This document shows positions 1 to 10,300 of a stretch of 64,000 bases of DNA, piece after piece (the stretch's first letter is position 1; each line of letters opens with the position of its first letter). Position numbers and translations under genes: made by a program. The notes under the pieces were generated by a model. It was not told the origin of the DNA. It did not search any database and was given only the letters and a program-made list of their open reading frames with translations. The DNA is taken from assembly GCA_023228325.1 (NCBI GenBank), contig JALOBK010000001.1:1775549-1839548 (forward strand), written 5' to 3'. The stretch is from a bacterium (GTDB lineage Bacteria; Auribacterota; UBA6266).

Positions 1-2
1 TC

Positions 3-548
3 ATCGCTTTCATATTTATGGCCGTTCTGGTTTCCGGGATGCCTCTAAAAGGCGTGTTGGCGACTTTATTGTTTGTTATAGGATGTATGACTGATTATCT
101 GGACGGCAAGATAGCGAGAGATAGAAATATTGTAACGGATTTCGGAAAATTGATGGACCCTCTCGCGGATAAAATAATGATTTCCGCCGCGTTAATAACA
201 TTTGTGCAGTTGAAAGACACACATGTTCCCGCATGGATGGTAGTCATAATCATCGGAAGGGAATTTTTTGTTACGGGCCTCCGCTTACTGGCCGCATCGA
301 AAGGACAGGTAATCCCCGCCGGAAGAGGGGGAAAACATAAAATCATATCCCAGATCGCCGCTATCTCCGTTATACTTCTTTTTCTTTCGGCGAAAGAAAT
401 CCTGACCTCATTTTTCAAGTGGGATGCAAGGGTAGATTATTATTTCGGTTTTATATCTTATATTATGATTTTTATTGCAATGGTTCTGTCAGTACTGTCG
501 GGATTTTTTTATTTTAAGAAAAACAGAAATCTGTTCATACATGAATAA
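3..548 (+). CDS. pgsA: CDP-diacylglycerol--glycerol-3-phosphate 3-phosphatidyltransferase (5' end cut by window)
   Basis: Integral membrane enzyme that joins CDP-diacylglycerol and glycerol-3-phosphate to give phosphatidylglycerol phosphate. The CDP-alcohol phosphotransferase signature is intact: counting from the ATG at 18, D26, D29-G30, A33-R34, G43, D47 and D51 have the family spacing. Several hydrophobic helices follow. The frame is open to the window edge and the usual first helix is incomplete, so the real start lies upstream and the gene is partial here. Its stop overlaps the start of pgpA, the next enzyme of the pathway, which supports the call. Confidence 0.93.
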   Translation: MAFIFMAVLVSGMPLKGVLATLLFVIGCMTDYLDGKIARDRNIVTDFGKLMDPLADKIMISAALITFVQLKDTHVPAWMVVIIIGREFFVTGLRLLAASKGQVIPAGRGGKHKIISQIAAISVILLFLSAKEILTSFFKWDARVDYYFGFISYIMIFIAMVLSVLSGFFYFKKNRNLFIHE

Positions 549-1041
549 AAACAATATAGCCGGGCGGGCCAGTATAATAATATCAACGTTTTTCGGAGCG
601 GGGTATTTTCCGAAAATTCCCGGGACTGTCGGAACCTTAATCGGGTTTGCAATATTTTTTTTATTGAAAGACCATATCATCCTGAACAGCGGCTGTTTTT
701 TTGTATTGCTCTGCGCCGGTTTTCTTGTTTCCGGCAAAGCGGAAAAAATGCTGGATAGAAAAGACCCGGGTTGTATTATTATCGATGAAATCGCGGCGGT
801 TTATATCGTTTTTTTATTAATTGATATTCCCGAAAAGTTATTTTTTACCGCTATTATAACCGGCTTTATCGCTAACAGGTTTTTTGATATATATAAGCCC
901 TTGGGAATAAATAAGTTGCAGCATTTAAACGGCTCGTTGGGTATAATGCTTGACGATATTTTAGCCGCTGTTTATTCGAATATTACGGTGCGTGTGGTTT
1001 TATTATTGACACTTAAATTGGCCTCCTATAAGATAACTTAG
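541..1041 (+). CDS. pgpA: Phosphatidylglycerophosphatase A
   Basis: Removes the terminal phosphate from phosphatidylglycerol phosphate, the step after pgsA. About 166 residues, usual for the family. The N-terminal GYFPKIPGTVGTL stretch and the DPGCIIIDEIAA stretch match the two conserved blocks, and hydrophobic helices follow. I chose ATG 541, which overlaps the pgsA stop as ATGAATAA; the longer frame from 475 would run inside pgsA and adds nothing conserved. Coupling with pgsA makes a phosphatidylglycerol synthesis pair. Confidence 0.92.
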   Translation: MNKNNIAGRASIIISTFFGAGYFPKIPGTVGTLIGFAIFFLLKDHIILNSGCFFVLLCAGFLVSGKAEKMLDRKDPGCIIIDEIAAVYIVFLLIDIPEKLFFTAIITGFIANRFFDIYKPLGINKLQHLNGSLGIMLDDILAAVYSNITVRVVLLLTLKLASYKIT

Positions 1042-1078
1042 TTTTTTATTGTTTAAAAATAATTACACAGGTAAAAAA

Positions 1079-2281
1079 ATGATGAGATATTGTTATAGAA
1101 TAACAGTTATGCTGATACTGCTGTCTGTTCCCACGTTTTCTCCCGCTCCGTGGATATGGACCCCTGAGTCGGGGAAATTCGTCAATCCTAAATGGGAACC
1201 GAAAAAAAGCGCAAAACTTCAGATGGAATACGCTCATTCCCTTGAGGAAAAAAAAGAATATAAGGAAGCGGCCGAAGAATATAAAAAGGTGGCGAAATTT
1301 TTTCCGGGTTCGGCTTTTGCTCCCGAGGGCCAGATGGCAATGGGGAGGATGTATGAAAAAACGGGCAAATATTATGATGCGTTCCTGGGATATAAATCCA
1401 TTCTTGAAAAATATCCTTCATACGGTCATGTAGACGATATATTAGATAATATTTATAAAATCGGAAACGATTTTCTGGCCGGAAGACGCAGATACTTATG
1501 GAAATTTAAAATTCTCAGCGCGACAGACAAAGCCGCCGAAATATTTGAATTTCTCGTCGAGCAGGCGCCTTTTTCAAAACTTGCGCCTGAGGCGCAATTT
1601 AAAGCCGGTTTAGCCTATCAGAAGACAGGCGATTACAACAAGGCAATCGAGGCTTACAAAAAAGTCCTGGAAGTTTATTCCGGCACGGAATTCGCCGATG
1701 ACGCGAAATTTCATATCGGGATGTGCTGGTATGACAAATCAAGAGGCCCTGAATATGATCAGGAAGCGACGGATAATGCCATAAAAGAGTTGTATCAGTT
1801 CAGGAAAAAGTATCCTCAAAGCGATCTTATGGGTAAAGCGGCAGAGCTTATAACGGAACTGGAAGAAAGGAAAGCCGAAGAACTGTATAGAAACGGCGTC
1901 TTTTATGAAAAACAGGGTAATTACATATCTTCAAAAGTATACTATGAACTTCTGCTGAACCAGTATCCTGATTCCAAATGGTCTAAAAAGGCAAAGAGAA
2001 CACTTTCTTCCGCCGGGTTTAAGCAGATGGAGGAACAGCAGGAACCGGTTGAGAAAAGAATTGAAAAAGAAAATAAGCTTATGGGCGGAGGAGTTGATAG
2101 CCGGGAAACATCGGTAACCATGCCTCTTGATGAAGCGGTGGAAATGGTAACAGAACCCGTAGGAGGGGCGGTTGAAACAGTTACGAACCCTGTAAAGGAT
2201 GTATTGGCTCCCGACACGAAAGAAACCGCCGGAAGCGATGAGGATACAGGAGAAGCGCAAACAGAGGAGAATTCCGATTGA
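1079..2281 (+). CDS. TPR-repeat envelope protein, BamD/YfiO-like
   Basis: About 400 residues. A hydrophobic N-terminus (residues 5-20) looks like a signal peptide but has no clear lipobox cysteine. From about residue 40 to 300 there are several tetratricopeptide-like helical pairs with the A-x-Y-K and FP/YP-x-S turns typical of BamD/YbgF proteins. The last 80 residues are acidic and low in complexity. BamD supports beta-barrel insertion in the outer membrane; whether this protein does so is inferred from repeats and from the LptE-like gene that overlaps its stop. ATG 1079 was preferred over TTG 1049 because it gives a normal signal peptide. Confidence 0.7.
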   Translation: MMRYCYRITVMLILLSVPTFSPAPWIWTPESGKFVNPKWEPKKSAKLQMEYAHSLEEKKEYKEAAEEYKKVAKFFPGSAFAPEGQMAMGRMYEKTGKYYDAFLGYKSILEKYPSYGHVDDILDNIYKIGNDFLAGRRRYLWKFKILSATDKAAEIFEFLVEQAPFSKLAPEAQFKAGLAYQKTGDYNKAIEAYKKVLEVYSGTEFADDAKFHIGMCWYDKSRGPEYDQEATDNAIKELYQFRKKYPQSDLMGKAAELITELEERKAEELYRNGVFYEKQGNYISSKVYYELLLNQYPDSKWSKKAKRTLSSAGFKQMEEQQEPVEKRIEKENKLMGGGVDSRETSVTMPLDEAVEMVTEPVGGAVETVTNPVKDVLAPDTKETAGSDEDTGEAQTEENSD

Positions 2282-2862
2282 TATATAATCCGGGACAGAA
2301 ATTGATATTTGCCTGCTGTATGACGGTAATTTTACTGTCGGGGTGCGGTTATAAAACCGGTTCATTGATATTAGATGATTATAGGACGATCGCGATACCC
2401 GTCTTCAGGAACGAGACATACCAGGAAGATATTGAAAGTTATCTGACAAATTCAGTGATTGAGGAGTTTCAAAGGGATGGTTCACTGATGGTATCCGGCA
2501 AAAAAAATGCCGACCTCCTCCTAAAAGGCCGCGTAACAGGATGGAAAAGGACCGGCGAAAGATTTGCCGGAGATGAATATCGCGAAGTTGTCGAATATCA
2601 GCTGGAAATAACCGTGGTATTCGATTTGATGGACCAGAAAACCGGAGACTATCTTTTTAAAGATCTGAAAATAAGCGGGAACAACACTTATTTTATTAAC
2701 CCCGACATCCCCGCTTCAAAAAGACGGTCAATCCCTCTGGAAAGAGAACAGCAGACTGTTATTATCAGCAAAGATATTTATGAATCGGAGAAAGCCTCTA
2801 TGTGGCGGGCGGCAGAAAGAATATCCAGGCAAATACTCCAGAAAGTAGTTGAACGCTGGTAA
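2278..2862 (+). CDS. lptE: LptE-like LPS-assembly lipoprotein
   Basis: A 194-residue lipoprotein: a hydrophobic leader ends in LLSGCGY, so Cys23 is the expected acylation site. The following IAIPVFRNET stretch and the YRE-containing beta strands resemble the LptE family, which plugs the LptD barrel and delivers lipopolysaccharide to the cell surface. The TTG start at 2278 overlaps the stop of the upstream TPR gene, so the two are probably translationally coupled. LptE sequences diverge strongly, so the family call rests on the CGY start, the length and the context. Confidence 0.72.
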   Translation: MIYNPGQKLIFACCMTVILLSGCGYKTGSLILDDYRTIAIPVFRNETYQEDIESYLTNSVIEEFQRDGSLMVSGKKNADLLLKGRVTGWKRTGERFAGDEYREVVEYQLEITVVFDLMDQKTGDYLFKDLKISGNNTYFINPDIPASKRRSIPLEREQQTVIISKDIYESEKASMWRAAERISRQILQKVVERW

Positions 2863-2871
2863 TTACTCAGA

Positions 2872-3861
2872 ATGATATCCGATAAGAAAAAAAGAGAGAC
2901 TCAAATCCTTCCTGTTTATCTGGTTTACGGCAAGGATACCGTCCGGATTAAAGATGCCCTCGATGACCTCAGGAAATATTTCACCGGAGACGCGGATAAA
3001 GATATAACCGTATATTCCGCCGGCGATACATCCATTGAAACCGTTCTGTGCGATATTTCAACAGTTACTTTGTTCGGCGACAGGAAACTGGTTATTGTCC
3101 GGTCGTGTGATGATTACGGCCCCGGCGGCTTTAAACAGATTCTGTCATATATACAAAATCCTTTCCGGCAGAATTGCATAGTGTTTGTTTTTGAAAATCT
3201 CCCCAGGCTTATATCTTCCTCCCTGAAAAATATAAGCGAAGAATGTATTAAGCATTATCCCGAAGTTAAATCATGGAAATTACCGGAATGGATAAAAAGC
3301 AGGGTGGAAAAACATGGCAGAAAAATCCAGCCGTCCGCAACGGGCGCGCTGGCCGAAATAATAGGCGATAATTCCGGGACAATGAACATGGAAATAGAAA
3401 AACTGATAACTTATTCCTATGAAAAACCTGTTATAGGAGATGACGATGTGCATGAAATAGCGTCAAGCGGCGAAGGCCAGTTCTGGGATTTGGTTAATAA
3501 TATCGTCGGGCGCAATATGAACAAAGCCATGTCTGTTTTTCAGAAGATGGATTTTAAAGGTCCGGATGCCGCAGGGTTGATTATGGTGACACACAAAAAA
3601 ATCCTTGAATTGATATTGGCAAAGTTGACAATACAGAAGAAAATATCAGTTGATGACATGTCCCTGATATTGAAACTGAATAACAGGAAGGATAAATGGA
3701 AAATAGACAGGATATTCAGGGAATCCGGGAAATATGACCTGCCCGCTTTAATCGGTATAATTAAATCCTTCCCCGGGATTCTGATGTCTGTAAGAAAAAA
3801 TGATGACAGGACAGTTAAGGTAATTATCGAAAAAATGCTGATTGATTTCTGCCGGGCTTGA
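2872..3861 (+). CDS. holA: DNA polymerase III delta subunit
   Basis: Clamp-loader subunit that opens the beta sliding clamp. The 329-residue length is normal. The N-terminal LPVYLVYGKDTVRI block is the degenerate nucleotide-binding start of the family, followed by the RKLVIVR-like strand (residues 69-75) and the C-terminal helical collar domain. No functional Walker A is expected in delta subunits. It follows the lptE-like gene by nine bases and converges on rpsT, an arrangement common in bacteria (lptE-holA-rpsT). Confidence 0.9.
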   Translation: MISDKKKRETQILPVYLVYGKDTVRIKDALDDLRKYFTGDADKDITVYSAGDTSIETVLCDISTVTLFGDRKLVIVRSCDDYGPGGFKQILSYIQNPFRQNCIVFVFENLPRLISSSLKNISEECIKHYPEVKSWKLPEWIKSRVEKHGRKIQPSATGALAEIIGDNSGTMNMEIEKLITYSYEKPVIGDDDVHEIASSGEGQFWDLVNNIVGRNMNKAMSVFQKMDFKGPDAAGLIMVTHKKILELILAKLTIQKKISVDDMSLILKLNNRKDKWKIDRIFRESGKYDLPALIGIIKSFPGILMSVRKNDDRTVKVIIEKMLIDFCRA

Positions 3862-3873
3862 ATAAAATAAACA

Positions 3874-3897
3874 TTGCCCGGCAATGCGACCGGGCAA
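3874..3897. terminator. Bidirectional terminator-like hairpin between holA and rpsT
   Basis: Perfect 8-bp inverted repeat, TTGCCCGG (3874-3881) and CCGGGCAA (3890-3897), with an 8-nt loop, in the short gap between two convergent genes. Read on the minus strand it is followed by a T-rich stretch, so it probably ends rpsT transcription. The + side lacks a clean T run. Confidence 0.6.
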
Positions 3898-3905
3898 AAC
3901 GCAGC

Positions 3906-4160
3906 TTATTTAAACAGCCTGGACAGATTTGATTTTTTATGGGCCGCCGTGTTTTTGTGGATTATTCCCCTGGAGGAAGCTTTGTCTATTACAGATGAAA
4001 CGGCTTTGAATATTTTTAATGCTTCATCTTTTTTGCCTTCCTGGTAAAGTTTTATTGCTTTCGAAGAAAGCGTTTTAATAGAAGATTTCGTGGCCTTGTT
4101 TTTAAGGCGTTTTTTTTCGCTGTTGCGCATTCTCTTTTTCGCGGAACTGATATTTGGCAT
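3906..4160 (-). CDS. rpsT: 30S ribosomal protein S20
   Basis: An 84-residue, strongly basic, all-helical protein that binds 16S rRNA. The start NISSAKKRMRNSEKKRLKN and the conserved IDKASSRGIIHKNTAAHKKS stretch are characteristic of S20. A clear GGAGG ribosome binding site lies ten bases before the ATG on the minus strand. It is transcribed alone, convergent with holA. Confidence 0.97.
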   Translation of the reverse strand: MPNISSAKKRMRNSEKKRLKNKATKSSIKTLSSKAIKLYQEGKKDEALKIFKAVSSVIDKASSRGIIHKNTAAHKKSNLSRLFK

Positions 4161-4214
4161 ATTTATCTAACCTCCATAAAGTTATGTTATAATCTGTCTT
4201 TGCAAAGATATGGT

Positions 4215-4243
4215 AATTTAATAAAAGAGCCTGTGCTTGTCAA
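4215..4243 (-). promoter_or_regulatory. Candidate sigma70-type promoter of rpsT
   Basis: On the minus strand TTGACA (4243-4238) is followed after 17 bases by TAAATT (4220-4215), about 55 bases before the start codon. The -35 is perfect and the -10 is four of six. A second, closer TATAAC-like -10 lies near 4190, so the exact start is uncertain. Confidence 0.4.
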
Positions 4244-4280
4244 GAATTAAATTAGTTTTCGAAATCGGAAATGATAATTG

Positions 4281-5851
4281 ATGAAAAAACACCATTTCGC
4301 TAAAATGTCGTTATAATCGGCGCGGCAACTGTATTCAGCAGGGTGTTGGGCGTTGTCAGGGAAATATTTGTATTTAAATTTTTCGATCCCTGGATTACAG
4401 ACGCTTTTTTTGTTGCCTTGCGCATACCTTCCACATTAAGAAGGCTGTTTGCCGAGGGAGCTTTAAGTTCGGGTGTTATCCCTGTCTTTTCTGAATGGCT
4501 TAAAAACAAGACAAAGAAGGAGCAGGAGGAGCTTGCGGGCTCTCTTTTTATTGTTTTTACCGGCATATTATCTTTTGTGACTTTAGCCGGTGTCGTATTC
4601 AGCCCTCTTATTGTGCGTATATTCGCAATGGGTTTTGTCCATGACCCGGCGAAAATGAAATTAGCTGTGGGACTTACAAGAGCCCTTTTCCCTTTTCTTC
4701 TTTTTATCGGACTGGCATCTCTTTTCGCAGGGATACTTAATGCCAAGAAACATTTTTTCCTGCCTGCCTTCGGGCCCGCGGTCCAGAATATCGCATTTAT
4801 TGCGGCTGCTGTTTTTATATGTCCGGTTTTAGGCCCGTTGCAGACTGATATGGTTTACGGACTGGCAATAGGTGTTATTGCGGGTGTAATTCTGCAGGTT
4901 CTTATCCAGATACCCGCTTTCCGGTTTTCCGATGTTAGGTTTTCTTTCGGGAACCCCTTAAAAAACAAAGGGGTAAAAAAGGTTTTGCTGCTTATGGGTC
5001 CGGCGGCCTGGGGATTAGGTGTTACGCAGATAAACCTTCTTGTAGACCAGTTTTTGGCTTCATGGCTGGGTGACGGCCCGATATCGTATCTGTATGCGGC
5101 GACACGGTTATACCAGCTTCCCATAGGTATTTTTGCGGTATCTGTTTCGACAGTCGCTTTCGCTCATTTCTCCGAATTAGCCGCTGAAAAAAATATCGCC
5201 GGGTTAAGAAACTCGCTGGTATATACTTTAAGACAGATTACTTTTATAATGTTGTGTTCGGGATTCGGGTTGATTGCGCTGGGTGTTCCCATAATAAAAC
5301 TGTTATTCGAGTACGGCAGGTTCAGCCTGAACGGTTCGACAATGCCCACTTATTTTGCGCTGGTCGCGTACTCGGTCGGCATGCTTGCTTACGGTTCCTG
5401 TATTATTCTTGTAAGAGTTTATTATTCGATGAAGGATATGGGTACCCCTGTCAGGTGCGCCTCTATATCCTTGATATCCAATGTGGTTTTGAACTTAATA
5501 CTTATAGTCCCCATGTCTTATGCCGGACTGGCGTTAGCCACCTCGATTTCGGCTTTCATAAATATGTTCCTGCTTTTTTATAAGATAAGGGAAAAAATCG
5601 GGCAGATAGATTATCCTTTGATGCTTAAGCATGTTTGCAAAAATATTATTCTGGGTTCCCTGATGGGGTTATCCGGTATTGCCGTGTATAAAGCATTGGT
5701 ATACTTTGAAGGCGGAGCGGCTGGCATCACGGTAAAATTCATAAATGTTTTTTTGCCTTTCGGCGTTGCTTTGGCTGTTGTTTTTCTTCTGGCCCGCATA
5801 ATGAGAATTAAAGAGCTTGAAGATGTAATAAAATCTTTAAAAAGAAAATGA
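4281..5851 (+). CDS. murJ: Lipid II flippase MurJ (apparent one-base frameshift near the N-terminus)
   Basis: Multi-helix MOP/MATE-fold membrane protein that flips lipid II across the inner membrane for peptidoglycan synthesis. The uninterrupted frame starts at GTG 4343 (502 residues) and begins inside the first conserved block, at LGVVREIF. Upstream codons 4304-4342 in the same frame read NVVIIGAATVFSR, which completes the usual MurJ first helix, but a TAA precedes them. A different frame from ATG 4281 reads MKKHHFAK up to base 4304. Adding one A to the A4 run at 4302-4305 joins them into about 523 residues, the normal size. This is either a sequence error, a real lesion, or slippage. Its stop overlaps uvrC (ATGA). 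Confidence 0.9.
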
Positions 5852-7317
5852 ATAAGCGCCTGAAATCCATTATTTCCGATTTTCCCCCGCATCCCGGAGT
5901 TTACCGTATGAGAGATGAATCCGGGAGGATTATCTATATCGGGAAAGCCGCTGTCCTGCGGAAAAGAATCAGGTCGTATTTTGCGGATTCCCGGAAACTT
6001 GATGGAAAGACCCTGTCTCTTGTAGGCGAAGTTTACAGCGCGGACTATATAGTTACAGGCACCGAAGCGGAAGCTTTGATCCTTGAAAGCAGATTAATCA
6101 AACAATATATGCCGAAATACAACATGCTTCTGAAGGATGATAAAAGTTATCCGTATATAAAGGTAAGCGTGAATGATAAATTGCCCGGAGTGGAAATCGC
6201 AAGAGAAAAGGTAAGGGATTCAAATTTATATTTCGGGCCTTTTACGGATGTAAGGCTTCTGAGAAAAACCGTAAAATATCTCAAAACCAGGTTCAGGTTG
6301 AGAAGTTGTAATTTTACATTGCCGGGCGCGCATGAATTTAAACATTGCTTATACCGGAAAATAGGTATTTGTGACGCCCCATGTATAGGGATGGTTTCCC
6401 GCGGGGAATATAATAAAAGGGTCGGGAAGCTGTGTATGGTCCTCCGGGGAAAAAGCGCCCGGCTTCTGAAGATTATGTATTCGGAAATGAAATCGGCGTC
6501 GGCCGCGCTTGATTATGAAAAGGCGGCATATGTCAGGGATTGTATAAATGCGGTGAAAACGGTCATAGGGTCCTCCGGAAGATATCATGAACTCAGTTTT
6601 TACCCGTCTTTTTCCGAAAAGGAGAATGAAGACCTGAAAAAGATACTGGAGATAAAACGGGATGTCAATGTGATTGAAGCTTTCGATGCTTCTTTTTCCC
6701 TGGGCAGGCATGCTGTCGGTTCCATGGTCAGGTTTGTGAAAGGCCTCCCGGATAAAAAGAGCTACAGGAGATTTATCATAAGCGATGTTAATTCAAAAGA
6801 TGATTTCTCCATGATAAAGGAGATGGTCTTCAGGCGTTATAAAAGATTGCTTGAAGAACACAAGAAACTGCCTGACCTTATTATGGTTGATGGCGGTAAA
6901 ATACAGCTTGATTATGCAATGCGGAGTCTCAGCTCCCTGCGGTTGAATCGCATACCCGTGATGGCGCTTGCAAAGAGATTTGAAGAAATATATCTGCCGG
7001 GCCGTAAATTCCCCGTCAGGATTCCCGGAGACAGCCCGGTATTAAAGTTCTTCCAGAGGATAAGGGATGAAGCCCACAGGTGCGCTATCGGTTATCAAAG
7101 AAAAATAAGCGGCAAAACGATGTTCAGTTCACTGCTCCGGAGGATAAAAGGAGTGGGCCCGGTGAGACAGGAAAAGCTTCTGAATTATTTTAAGACCCTG
7201 AACGGCATCCTGAAGGCCGATCCCGCGGAAATTGCGGATAAACTTTCAATAAGCGGGAAAGGCGCGGCGCGGATACAGAAGGAAATTACGAATTTAAAAT
7301 CAAAACTCAAAACTTAA
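5848..7317 (+). CDS. uvrC: Excinuclease ABC subunit C, compact form
   Basis: Nucleotide-excision repair endonuclease that makes both incisions around a lesion marked by UvrAB. Seen in order: GIY-YIG domain (residues 10-95, with GVYRM and IYIGKA), a cysteine cluster around CLYRKIGICDAPC, a UVR helix pair (about 205-240), the RNase H-like domain with FDASFSLG, LIMVDGGK and DEAHRCAIGYQR, and two C-terminal helix-hairpin-helix motifs. At 489 residues it is roughly 100 shorter than usual; the missing part lies between the UVR helices and the catalytic Asp, so both nuclease centres are kept. Start codon overlaps the murJ stop. Confidence 0.92.
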   Translation: MNKRLKSIISDFPPHPGVYRMRDESGRIIYIGKAAVLRKRIRSYFADSRKLDGKTLSLVGEVYSADYIVTGTEAEALILESRLIKQYMPKYNMLLKDDKSYPYIKVSVNDKLPGVEIAREKVRDSNLYFGPFTDVRLLRKTVKYLKTRFRLRSCNFTLPGAHEFKHCLYRKIGICDAPCIGMVSRGEYNKRVGKLCMVLRGKSARLLKIMYSEMKSASAALDYEKAAYVRDCINAVKTVIGSSGRYHELSFYPSFSEKENEDLKKILEIKRDVNVIEAFDASFSLGRHAVGSMVRFVKGLPDKKSYRRFIISDVNSKDDFSMIKEMVFRRYKRLLEEHKKLPDLIMVDGGKIQLDYAMRSLSSLRLNRIPVMALAKRFEEIYLPGRKFPVRIPGDSPVLKFFQRIRDEAHRCAIGYQRKISGKTMFSSLLRRIKGVGPVRQEKLLNYFKTLNGILKADPAEIADKLSISGKGAARIQKEITNLKSKLKT

Positions 7318-7337
7318 CACTTACAACTAACTTAATC

Positions 7338-7366
7338 TTGAAAAACCGAAAAAGAGTTGATATACT
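7338..7366 (+). promoter_or_regulatory. Sigma70-type promoter of secA
   Basis: TTGAAA (7338-7343), a 17-base spacer, then TATACT (7361-7366), 29 bases before the secA ATG and in the only gap of this run. Five of six matches in each hexamer with ideal spacing. Confidence 0.7.
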
Positions 7367-7394
7367 CACTGTTCATTTATGATAAAGAGGCAAT

Positions 7395-10300
7395 ATGTTT
7401 TCGCTTATATTACATAAGATATTCGGTTCGAAAAATATAAGGGATTTGAAAAAACTATCTCCTGTAATAGACGAAATAAACAGGTGCGATAAGGAATATC
7501 AGTCTCTTTCCGATGATGAAATCCGCGCAAAAACCGCCGATTTCAGGGAGAGGATTAAAAAAGAGATAGAGGATAACAACCTGCAGCCGAAAATCGGCGA
7601 ATTAAAAGACAGGTTGTCATCGACTTTCGACCAGAAAGACAAAAAAGAACTTAAGTCCAGGATCAACGGCATTTACAGGTCTGTTTTAGACCCTATCCTT
7701 CCTGAAGCTTATGCGGCTGTGAAAAATGTATGCCGCCGGCTTTTAGGCAGAAAATTCAATGTCTGCGGCCATGAAATAGAGTGGGATATGGTTCCCTTTG
7801 ACGTTCAGCTTCTCGGCGCTATTGTCCTTCATCAGGGTAAAATAGCGGAGATGGCTACGGGTGAGGGTAAAACCCTGGTTGCTACAATGCCTTTATATCT
7901 AAATGCGCTTTTCGGAAAAAATGTGCATCTGGTTACCGTAAATGATTATCTTGCCCGGCGCGACAGCGAATGGATGGGGAAAATATATGAGTTTCTCGGT
8001 TTAACCGTCGGCTGTATCCAGAACGGCATGACTCCCGATGAAAAAAAGGTGCAGTATCAGCGTGACATAACTTACGGCACAAACAGTGAATTCGGATTTG
8101 ATTATTTGCGGGATAACGGATTGGCGACATCCGCCGATGATATTGTGCAGAGAGGATATTTTTTTGCGATTATCGACGAAGTGGACAGCATACTTGTAGA
8201 TGAAGCGCGAACACCCCTGATTATTTCCGGCCCTTCCAGTGTCTCGACTCATAAATATGACAGCCTGCGTCCGAAAGTTGAACAGCTGTATCAAACCCAA
8301 TCCATGTTATGTAACAGGCTTATGAAAGAGGTAAAAGATTCCATGGCGGCGGGTGAAACGGATTTAATGAATACGGGTTTAAAGTTATTCAAAGTAAGCA
8401 GAGGGTCTCCCAAGAACAGGCAGTTTTTAAAAATGATGGAAAAAGCGGAAATAAGAAAACTTCTTGAAAGAACCGATCTGGAGTTAAGGTCGGATTTGAA
8501 AAAAGAAGCCGAGATAAGGGTTTTGGAAGATTTGTTTTTTAACATTGATGAAAAAGGGCATGATATAAAATTAACCGAAAAAGGGCGTTTGGAGTTAAGC
8601 GCCGGAGGGGAGGATGAATATATAATCCCCGATATAATCACTAAATGCCAGGAGATAGACGAAGACAGTTCCATGGACGAGAAAACGAAAGCCGGGCTTA
8701 AAGCAAAGATAGAAAGGCATTACGAAGAAATATCCGAGAAAATCCATAATATAAACCAGTTGCTGCGGGCATATTCCTTATTTGAAAAAGATGTTGATTA
8801 TATAGTTATGGACAACAAGGTCGTCATTGTCGATGAATTTACGGGAAGGATGATGCCCGGAAGAAGGTTCAGCGACGGTCTTCATCAGGCCCTGGAAGCA
8901 AAAGAAAAAGTCAAGATTGAAAGAGAGACCCAGACTTACGCGACTATAACAATACAGAATTATTTCAGATTATACGATAAACTCGCGGGAATGACGGGAA
9001 CTGCCGAAACCGAAGCTGAAGAATTCAACCATATATACGGGCTTGATGTAACAGTGGTGCCCACCAACAAGCCGTGCGCGCGCAAAGACGATAATGATGT
9101 TATATACAGGACAAAGAGAGAGAAATACGCCGCGATAATCGAGGAAATAGCCAGGTTAAACAAGGAAGAAAACAGGCCTGTCCTTGTCGGGACAATCTCC
9201 GTTGAGGTATCGGAGCTTTTAAGCAGGATGCTGAAAAGAAGGAACGTGCCCCATGAAGTTTTGAACGCGAAATACCATCAGAAAGAGGCGGAGATAATAA
9301 AGCGCGCCGGTATGCCGGGCGCCGTGACCATAGCAACCAACATGGCGGGAAGGGGAACCGATATTAAACTCGGTAAAGGCATAGCGGAAAAAGGCGGCCT
9401 TGCTGTGTTAGGCACGGAGAGGCATGAATCAAGAAGGATCGACCGTCAGCTTAGAGGCAGGTGCGCGAGGCAGGGGGATCCGGGCAGTTCGCAATTTTTT
9501 GCTTCGCTGGAGGATGACCTGATGCGACTGTTCGGTTCCGACAGGATATCATCCATCCTTCAAAAGATGGGAATGGAAGAAGGACAGGAGTTGGCGCATC
9601 CTCTCCTTAACAGGTCCATAGAAAATGCGCAGAGAAGAGTTGAACAGCGGAATTTCGACATAAGAAAGCATACCCTTGAGTTTGACGATGTGCTGAATAA
9701 GCAGAGAGAAGTTATTTATGAGAACAGGATGCAGATATTGTTTTCTCAGGACCCCGAAAAATATTATTTGAGTATTGTTTATGATTTAATCAGGGAAAAA
9801 ACCGCCGAGTACTGCCAGTTGTATAACGAATTGTCCGAACCCAGCCCTTATGAGTTTATAAGATGGGTAAATAATATATTGCCCGTTAACCTTGAAGCGC
9901 AGCCCATAATGGGCGCGGGAAATGATCCGGATGCCATAGCGGATATTATAGATGACAGGGTAAAAAGGGTCCTTGAACTGAAGAAAGAAATCGAGGGAGA
10001 GAAAGAAGTCTCCGTTTTAATCAAATTTGTCATGCTCAATACCATAGATAATATGTGGAAATCGCATTTGTATAATATGGATGATCTGAGGCACGGCATA
10101 CACATGCGCGCGTATGCGGCGACCGGCGAGAATTTTGTTCTCGGGGAATACAGCAAAGAAGCCTATGCCATGTTCTCGGAAATGATGGCTAACATTAACC
10201 AGCGGATAGCCGCTTCTTTATTCAGAACCACCATGCAGCCGGGAAAAATGGATGAATTCATAAAAAACCTTCCCAGGTCCTATAAGCATGAAGAAATAAA

